From the NCBI RefSeq assembly GCF_023101145.1, contig NZ_CP073714.1:2232001-2296000 (forward strand): a DNA stretch of 64,000 nt, in the 5' to 3' direction. The notes under the pieces are model-generated. The model saw only the letters and a program-made list of their open reading frames with translations, did no database searches and was not told the DNA's origin. Below, piece after piece: positions 58,557 to 64,000 of the stretch. Position numbers and translations under genes: made by a program. Each line of letters begins with the position of its first letter. The stretch's first letter is position 1. The DNA comes from Paenibacillus pabuli. Its GTDB lineage: Bacteria > Bacillota > Bacilli > Paenibacillales > Paenibacillaceae.

Positions 58557-60116
58557 TTAACCCAGGCTTACAGCGTGAGTAAATACGGCGTTACGACCGT
58601 TACGCTTAGACTCATATAGTGCCGTATCGGCATCACGCAGCAAAGATTCCAGAGAATCGGCCACCCCATTATATTGCGCCACCCCAAAGCTTGAAGTCAG
58701 TGGAATACGAGCACCCTGTATCTCTAGAGGGTCATTCAGCAAAGCCACGCGTAACTTCTCGGCGAGCTGCTCACCATCTTGGAGGGATGCATTGGGAACT
58801 GCAATAACAAACTCCTCTCCTCCATAACGTGCAAATAACATCTCCTGGCTCAGATAACGATTACATACAGAGACCACATGAATGATGGCCTGATCACCAA
58901 CGTCATGTCCATAAGTGTCATTAATTCGTTTGAAATGATCAATGTCAAATAATATAAAGGTTGCAGGCTGAAGGTTGAGTTGGGCATTGCTCAATATCTC
59001 CCGACCTCTGTGCAGGAATTGTGTACGGTTATAAATTTTGGTAAGTCCATCGAAATAAGCCAGTTGCTTTAATTGTTCTTGCAGGAAACGTTGTTCTGTA
59101 ATATCAATCAGCATAATCAATGTACCTACGGCCTGTCCTTCTTTGTTATGGACATAGGAGGTTCTGACCTGATAACAGACAGTCTCACCGTTCAATTGCC
59201 AGTATAGATCCGTTTGCAGACCTTCTCGGCCATATTCTACTGGAAACGTCTCCCCGGCAAGCGACAGCCAAATATCGTTCAGATATTTGCCTACCATGCT
59301 GAGATCAAGCTCTGGCAGCATTTCACGCAGAGACTTGTTGTAGTCGACGAGACGATTGGAACTATCCAGCACGATAACGCCTTCGCGCATGCTCTCAAAG
59401 ATACTGTCCTTGGCAATTGGCACGATGGTAAGCAAACGGGAAGATAGAATCGCCCATATATACATTGCGGATGTAACGCACATAAGAACCGGAACAGGGT
59501 CCAGACCACCTGGGGTCAAGCCAAGCAAATACACAAAAGCTGCCACCATCGGAATAATCTGTGAAGTGATTAGTGTGAGCAGCTGCCGACGATACATCTT
59601 TTTGGTATGTCGCCATTGTCCGATGAGAATAAGACAGGCGCATAATAGACAGGCAAAGGTGAATGCGCCATGAACGACGTACCATTGCCCTATGGCAATA
59701 TCCATTAGGGGGAAGGAACTGTTTTCTCTTAGCCATACTTTTTTATAGAAAAGATGATGAAAATCATTTGTTGCCACCATGAATAAGGTAATGGAAGGGA
59801 TCACAAACAGCGCCGCAGAAGTTTTTTTGGATAACCTTTTACCCGTATATTGCATCATGAGCATCAGCCCAAGAGGGGCAGAGAAAGGCATTCCGATGTA
59901 TTCTACGACCGTCCAAAATTTCATTTGCTCCAGAGTATTGCTGGCGAGTTCAATCGCGTATCCAAAAGTGTACACGGACAGAGCTGCGGTATAGAGAATG
60001 AATATTTTAGAACTGGGGATTTCAGATCTTCTAAAATACGTATATAAACATAGAAAAACATTCAGCACCGCTGAAGTGGTTACAAGTGTTATATAAGAAT
60101 TAATGTGCTCTCCCAT
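58557..60116 (-). CDS. Membrane diguanylate cyclase (7TM-PAS-GGDEF)
   Basis: 519 residues. Residues ~1-225 form a seven-helix N-terminal sensor of the histidine-kinase 7TM type. A PAS-like segment follows at ~240-345 (VIVLDSSNRLVDYN and SYVHNKEGQAVGTLIMLIDITEQ), then GGDEF at ~360-515 with FDIDHFKRINDTYGHDVGDQ and the active motif ARYGGEEF. The RxxD inhibitory site is not visible five residues upstream (SQEM), so product inhibition is unlikely. It pairs functionally with the HD-GYP enzymes elsewhere in the window. ATG at 60116; its ribosome binding site is weak. Confidence 0.92.
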   Translation of the reverse strand: MGEHINSYITLVTTSAVLNVFLCLYTYFRRSEIPSSKIFILYTAALSVYTFGYAIELASNTLEQMKFWTVVEYIGMPFSAPLGLMLMMQYTGKRLSKKTSAALFVIPSITLFMVATNDFHHLFYKKVWLRENSSFPLMDIAIGQWYVVHGAFTFACLLCACLILIGQWRHTKKMYRRQLLTLITSQIIPMVAAFVYLLGLTPGGLDPVPVLMCVTSAMYIWAILSSRLLTIVPIAKDSIFESMREGVIVLDSSNRLVDYNKSLREMLPELDLSMVGKYLNDIWLSLAGETFPVEYGREGLQTDLYWQLNGETVCYQVRTSYVHNKEGQAVGTLIMLIDITEQRFLQEQLKQLAYFDGLTKIYNRTQFLHRGREILSNAQLNLQPATFILFDIDHFKRINDTYGHDVGDQAIIHVVSVCNRYLSQEMLFARYGGEEFVIAVPNASLQDGEQLAEKLRVALLNDPLEIQGARIPLTSSFGVAQYNGVADSLESLLRDADTALYESKRNGRNAVFTHAVSLG

Positions 60117-60425
60117 TGGCTAGGTCTCCATATTCATCTCAGAATATTTCTGTATACAATCATTGTACATCAGCCTATACGGCATAGGAATACAATTTAG
60201 ACAGTATGTCCGTCCTTTCTTAAAATAAAATTCAAATTTCGGCAAAAAAGGGAAGAATTCAAAACTTTCTGATTAATGTCCAAAAAGCAGTGGTAAGTAA
60301 GTTTCGAGGAAACAGATAGCTACTTTGGGGCATGAATGTTTGAAAAGGGAATAATCTTCACTGTTCATGCCATCCTACAGAATGAGACTTGATCAGAAAT
60401 TCCATTTTGAGAGGAGAAATGCCAG
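60117..60425. other. Divergent gap between the GGDEF and SDR genes
   Basis: 309 bases, AT-rich; I see no gene. GTTTGAAAAGGGAAT near 60338-60352 looks like sigma-B pieces but at wrong spacing. Confidence 0.45.
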
Positions 60426-61295
60426 ATGTCAACCGACACACAAAACAAAAAGACGATGCCTGCCCAACATCAGGATCAGCGCCCGGGGATTGAATCGGAG
60501 ATGCACCCCAAACCAGAATTTGAAAAACCTGAATACAAAGCAGCCGGCAAGTTATTGGATAAGGTTGCTTTGATTACGGGTGGAGATAGTGGAATTGGAC
60601 GTGCTGTGGCCGTTACATATGCGAAGGAGGGCGCGGATGTAGCGATCGTATACCTGAGTGAACACGGGGATGCAGAAGAGACCAAGCGTCAGGTCGAGCA
60701 GGAAGGACGCAAATGTATATTGATTGCAGGTGACATTGGTGACGCTGCCTTTGCCAAGAAATCCGTGCAGCAGACGGTGGATCAACTGGGCAAGCTGGAT
60801 ATTGTCGTAAATAATGCAGCGGAGCAGCATCCCCAGCAGCAGCTGGAAGATATTACTCCAGAACAGTTGGAGCGTACATTCCGGACCAATATTTTTGGCA
60901 TGTTTTATATTACACAGGCTGCTCTGCCACATCTCAAGAAAGGCAGTACAATCATTAATACAACCTCCATTACCGCATATCGCGGAAATCCGACGTTGAT
61001 TGATTATTCTTCCACCAAAGGAGCGATCACCTCATTTACACGCTCTTTATCGATGAACGTTGTTGAGAAGGGGATACGTGTAAATGCTGTTGCTCCAGGA
61101 CCGATCTGGACCCCGCTCATTCCATCCACATTTGATGAGAAAAAAGTGAGCGAATTTGGAGCTACTCAGCCGATGAAGCGTCCCGGACAACCGGATGAAT
61201 TGGCTCCCGCTTACGTGTATCTCGCTTCGGATGATTCTTCCTACGTGAGCGGACAGGTGATGCACGTCAATGGCGGCGAAGTGGTGAACGGATAA
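60426..61295 (+). CDS. SDR-family oxidoreductase (YhdF/YdaD-like)
   Basis: 289 residues. The first ~40 are a polar tail (MSTDTQNKKTMPAQHQDQRPG), typical of the YhdF/YdaD general-stress group. The Rossmann motif is ITGGDSGIGRAVA, then NNAAEQHPQ, the catalytic YSSTKGA Tyr and Lys, and NAVAPGPIWTPL. It is NAD(P)-dependent with unknown substrate. GAGGAG precedes the ATG. A terminator follows. Confidence 0.92.
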   Translation: MSTDTQNKKTMPAQHQDQRPGIESEMHPKPEFEKPEYKAAGKLLDKVALITGGDSGIGRAVAVTYAKEGADVAIVYLSEHGDAEETKRQVEQEGRKCILIAGDIGDAAFAKKSVQQTVDQLGKLDIVVNNAAEQHPQQQLEDITPEQLERTFRTNIFGMFYITQAALPHLKKGSTIINTTSITAYRGNPTLIDYSSTKGAITSFTRSLSMNVVEKGIRVNAVAPGPIWTPLIPSTFDEKKVSEFGATQPMKRPGQPDELAPAYVYLASDDSSYVSGQVMHVNGGEVVNG

Positions 61296-61319
61296 TCCAT
61301 TGACGAAGTGTTCCAAATA

Positions 61320-61364
61320 AAGGCGTGTCGTTCCAGCATGACTGGGTCGGTACGTCTTTTTTTG
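61320..61364 (+). terminator. Intrinsic terminator
   Basis: A 17-bp imperfect stem (AAGGCGTGTCGTTCCAG with CTGGGTCGGTACGTCTT) with T7 tail. Confidence 0.85.
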
Positions 61365-61594
61365 AGTCTGTGGCGGGATGATATGGTTTAATCGAACCAT
61401 CTAATAGATAGTATTTTGATCCAGTTTACAAAAGTCGGGATCGGTGTTGATACAACCATGATATTTTATCATTAGTCTTGCCTCGGGATCATACTGGAAC
61501 AGTACCTCTGCTTTACTGCTTATCAAAAATGGCAGGCCTTCGTGCTATCTGTGATATGATATAGACCGAACAAGTAAGTTTCGGAGGCGGTCAC

Positions 61595-61939
61595 ATGAAA
61601 ATTAGCAAACAGAATGCGGCACATTATGTATGGGGTGGACAGTGTGATGGTTGGCATCTTGTTCAAAATGATACACTGAGCATCATCCATGAACGCATGC
61701 CTGCAGGAACATTTGAAACTCGGCATTATCATTCGACAAGTCGTCAGTTTTTTTTCATACTCAGCGGAGAGGCGTGTATGGAACTTAACGGAGAAGAGTT
61801 CATGCTCGAACCTCATGAAGGGATAGAAATTGCACCGGGAATGCCACATCAGATGCAGAATCGGAGCGGATCAGACGTAGAGTTTCTTGTCATTTCACAG
61901 CCTACCACTCGTGGTGATCGAATAGAACTGGATATGTAA
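61595..61939 (+). CDS. Single-domain cupin protein
   Basis: 114 residues. Cupin motifs: RHYHSTSRQFFFILSGEACMEL (motif 1, His pair) and IEIAPGMPHQMQN (motif 2). A metal-binding fold, substrate unknown. Preceded by GGAGGCGG. It lies 30 bases before the PhoR-type kinase, so co-expression is possible. Confidence 0.88.
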   Translation: MKISKQNAAHYVWGGQCDGWHLVQNDTLSIIHERMPAGTFETRHYHSTSRQFFFILSGEACMELNGEEFMLEPHEGIEIAPGMPHQMQNRSGSDVEFLVISQPTTRGDRIELDM

Positions 61940-61969
61940 TTATTAATTTTATAACAAAGGAAGAGATAG

Positions 61970-63799
61970 ATGAGACCGTTCCGAATTCGCCTTGCCGTCA
62001 TCATGATGGTGCTGATCGGTATTTCCGTCATTGTGGCGGGTTATACGATGGGCAGAGTTTTTAAGACTACTCACATTACTGCACTGGAGCAAACGATGGT
62101 GCGTGAGATCAACTTGCTGAAAGCGACGTTCCCGTTTCATGATGCGTCCGATCCAAGAAATGCAGCGACACAAAAATATTACTCAGAACGTGCTGTCGAG
62201 CTGGATCGACTAACGGATTCACGTGTAACCTTTATTAATAAAGACGGAACGGTTATTGGCGACTCGGAGAGCGATCCCAATTCAATGGACAACCATTTGA
62301 ACCGTCAGGAGATCAAAGAAGCGGCTGGGCAAAATTATGGTCAGTCGATTCGTTATAGCGCAACATTGGGGCAGGACATGCTGTATGTGGCGCTTCCTGT
62401 GAATTCGGATCAAAGTGATATGATTGACTTACCAAATGGGAAATTTGATGGTTACATTCGGCTATCCATGAGTCTTGAAGCAGTAGATCAGGGTCTGCAG
62501 CAGGGCTGGATTTTGATGTTCTTCACCTTGGGCCTTCTGTTCCTGATTGTGGCATTGGTTAGTTATCGGGTTGCGCGGGGACTGACATCACCCATAGAGC
62601 ATATTACGAAGGTGGCTCACCGAATCACCAAGTTGGACTATGATGCGAGAGTGGAAGTCACCCGTAATGATGAGATCGGTCAACTGGGGCTTGCCATTAA
62701 CGGAATGGCAGACAGCCTCCAGATGCAGCTGAAGACGATCAGAGATAATGAGGCGCTGCTGCAAAGCGTGCTTGCCAACATGACAGGCGGCATTATTATG
62801 GTTGATGCAGGTCAATCCATTGCGCTGGTTAATCGGGAAGCGGAGCGTATGCTAGGAATACAGGCAGAGCGGGTTACTGGCAAACCCTATATTGAATTAA
62901 AGCGACATTATGAGCTGACACGCACCATTGAAGAGAGTGTTGAGCTGCGGGAACCCATGCATGAAGAAGTCAGTGTATTCAATCCGGTCGAAAAATTGAT
63001 TCGCATTGACGGGGTGCCAATGTCCGAAGATGATGGCGCTTATCGGGGGATGCTCTTCCTCTTACAGGATGTAACGGCAATCCGTAGACTGGAATCGATG
63101 CGCAGTGAGTTCGTAGCGAATGTATCTCATGAGCTCAAGACGCCGGTAGCTGCGGTCAAAGGTTTTGCTGAAACACTTCTTAGCGGTGGGGTACAGGACA
63201 AAGAGACTGAGCGTTCATTCCTGCAGATTATATATGATGAAGGCGACAGACTGAACCGATTAATCGGAGATATTCTGGAGTTGTCCAAAATCGAGTCCAA
63301 ACGGGCTCCACTGCAGTGCTCGCCTGTACATGTGCATTCATTCTTCGAGATGGTTCTGGGTACCCTGTCCAAGGTGGCCGAGAAGAAAGAAATTCGGCTG
63401 GAGATGAATGTACCTGAAGAATTGTATATTGAAGCGGATGAGGATAAAATGAAGCAGATCTTTATTAATCTTTTATCCAACGGCATTAATTATACCCCCG
63501 AGGGTGGTCGTGTAAAATTACAAGTGTCCGTTGAACATAATGAGGACGAAGAAGAGGTTGTATTTGCGGTATCTGACACAGGGATTGGAATTCCGAAGAA
63601 AGATTTGCCGCGGATTTTTGAACGCTTCTATCGGGTGGACAAGGGCAGATCCCGTAATTCGGGGGGGACTGGACTAGGACTTTCGATCGTAAAACATCTG
63701 GTTGAATTACACCATGGCAAACTGGCTGTAGAGAGCGAACTTGGCATGGGAACAACGTTTCGTGTTATCCTTCCATTAATTCAGGATGAAGAAATCTAG
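61970..63799 (+). CDS. phoR: PhoR-type membrane sensor histidine kinase
   Basis: 609 residues. First helix ~7-28; extracellular ~30-175 with a PDC-like sensor; second helix ~178-200 (WILMFFTLGLLFLIVALVSY); HAMP ~200-255; PAS ~262-375; HisKA with VANVSHELKTPVAAVKGFAE (His in SHELKTP); HATPase with N box (FINLLSNGINYTP), G1 (DTGIGIP), F box (FERFYRVDKGRSR) and G2 (GGTGLGLSIVKH). The protein resembles PhoR. In B. subtilis phoP comes before phoR; here the kinase comes first, and the regulator starts 118 bases downstream. Confidence 0.85.
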   Translation: MRPFRIRLAVIMMVLIGISVIVAGYTMGRVFKTTHITALEQTMVREINLLKATFPFHDASDPRNAATQKYYSERAVELDRLTDSRVTFINKDGTVIGDSESDPNSMDNHLNRQEIKEAAGQNYGQSIRYSATLGQDMLYVALPVNSDQSDMIDLPNGKFDGYIRLSMSLEAVDQGLQQGWILMFFTLGLLFLIVALVSYRVARGLTSPIEHITKVAHRITKLDYDARVEVTRNDEIGQLGLAINGMADSLQMQLKTIRDNEALLQSVLANMTGGIIMVDAGQSIALVNREAERMLGIQAERVTGKPYIELKRHYELTRTIEESVELREPMHEEVSVFNPVEKLIRIDGVPMSEDDGAYRGMLFLLQDVTAIRRLESMRSEFVANVSHELKTPVAAVKGFAETLLSGGVQDKETERSFLQIIYDEGDRLNRLIGDILELSKIESKRAPLQCSPVHVHSFFEMVLGTLSKVAEKKEIRLEMNVPEELYIEADEDKMKQIFINLLSNGINYTPEGGRVKLQVSVEHNEDEEEVVFAVSDTGIGIPKKDLPRIFERFYRVDKGRSRNSGGTGLGLSIVKHLVELHHGKLAVESELGMGTTFRVILPLIQDEEI

Positions 63800-63835
63800 T
63801 GCGATGGAAGTGAAATGTAAAAAGGAATATGCTGT

Positions 63836-63852
63836 TTTACACTGAGTTAACA
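63836..63852 (+). promoter_or_regulatory. Two tandem Pho-box-like repeats before phoP
   Basis: TTTACA, five bases, TTAACA. PhoP binds direct repeats of TT(A/T)A(C/T)A spaced by five; two units are visible about 65 bases before the regulator, suggesting autoregulation. Confidence 0.45.
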
Positions 63853-63916
63853 AACAGGTGCTAAGATTAAGAAAGTGTTGTGGCAACAGACAACCTATAA
63901 GGAGAGAAGGGGTATC

Positions 63917-64000
63917 ATGGCGCAGCGTTTGCTCGTTATTGAAGACGAACCAACATTATCAAGATTGCTTACGTACAACCTGACACAAGAGGGCTATGAT
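63917..64000 (+). CDS. phoP: PhoP-type response regulator, start only (runs off the window)
   Basis: 28 codons: MAQRLLVIEDEPTLSRLLTYN and on. VIEDEP contains the acidic pocket and is a receiver-domain start of the OmpR/PhoB class; the phosphorylation site lies beyond the window. GGAGAG precedes the ATG. The gene follows the PhoR-type kinase. Confidence 0.75.
   Translation, partial: MAQRLLVIEDEPTLSRLLTYNLTQEGYD

Noticed and set aside
60338..60352. Sigma-B promoter for the SDR gene (GTTTGAAAAGGGAAT)
   Set aside because: The two elements are far closer than the required 12-14 bases.

Overview
The window reads as a chromosomal segment of an endospore-forming Gram-positive bacterium of the Paenibacillus type. 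Evidence: strong AGGAGG-type ribosome binding sites with ATG, GTG and TTG starts; sporulation genes (cotJABC, a tandem run of YheC/YheD coat proteins with yheA, ytrH, ytrI, ytvI, a YjcZ-type microprotein); the Firmicute sufCDSUB operon; and gene order recognisable from Bacillus subtilis (ytoI-ytpI-ytrI-ytrH-dnaE-accDA-pyk-fxsA-ytvI-citZ-icd-mdh-pho). No tRNA, rRNA or CRISPR array was seen.

Layout. 1-6.5 kb: a partial DegV protein, small membrane and conserved proteins, YunC, the methionine-salvage pair mtnK-mtnA, a Dps ferritin and a DUF1802 protein. 6.9-12.0 kb: the Fe-S assembly operon sufC-D-S-U-B, preceded by two palindromes resembling Fur and PerR sites. 12.3-20.9 kb: an M23 endopeptidase without a signal peptide, a YjcZ-like microprotein, two HD-GYP phosphodiesterases, a fused MoaD-MoaE, a YunD-like phosphoesterase, the radical SAM protein YfkAB and a CNNM/CBS transporter-like protein. 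21.0-22.3 kb: a complete IS3-family element with its ends, a canonical A AAA AAG frameshift site and a 3-bp target duplication. It sits inside the hairpin of an intrinsic terminator.

22.4-31.5 kb: cotJABC. Then, on the opposite strand, a four-gene operon I do not recognise as a described pathway: a ThDP-dependent acetolactate-synthase-like enzyme, an AhpD/carboxymuconolactone-decarboxylase-like protein, a STAS-like small protein and a KAS III-like protein lacking the usual catalytic His and Asn. A consensus sigma-E -10 box lies upstream. An oxidoreductase, a chemoreceptor and a HAD phosphatase follow. 31.6-38.6 kb: five tandem ATP-grasp YheC/YheD paralogues, divergent from yheA.

38.7-64.0 kb: ytoI, ytpI, ytrI, ytrH, a DnaE polymerase enlarged by two disordered insertions, a PgpA/YutG-like lipid phosphatase, accD-accA, pyk, a thioesterase, fxsA, ytvI, then citZ-icd-mdh, a GGDEF protein, an SDR, a cupin, and finally a PhoR-type kinase followed by the start of phoP with two Pho-box-like repeats between them. 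Compared with B. subtilis, nrnA, ytsJ, pfkA and ytwI are not at their usual places.

The most unusual items are the ThDP/KAS III operon, the five-gene ATP-grasp array, the IS inside a terminator, the MoaD-MoaE fusion and the DnaE insertions. Promoter, terminator and operator calls are by-eye pattern matches.
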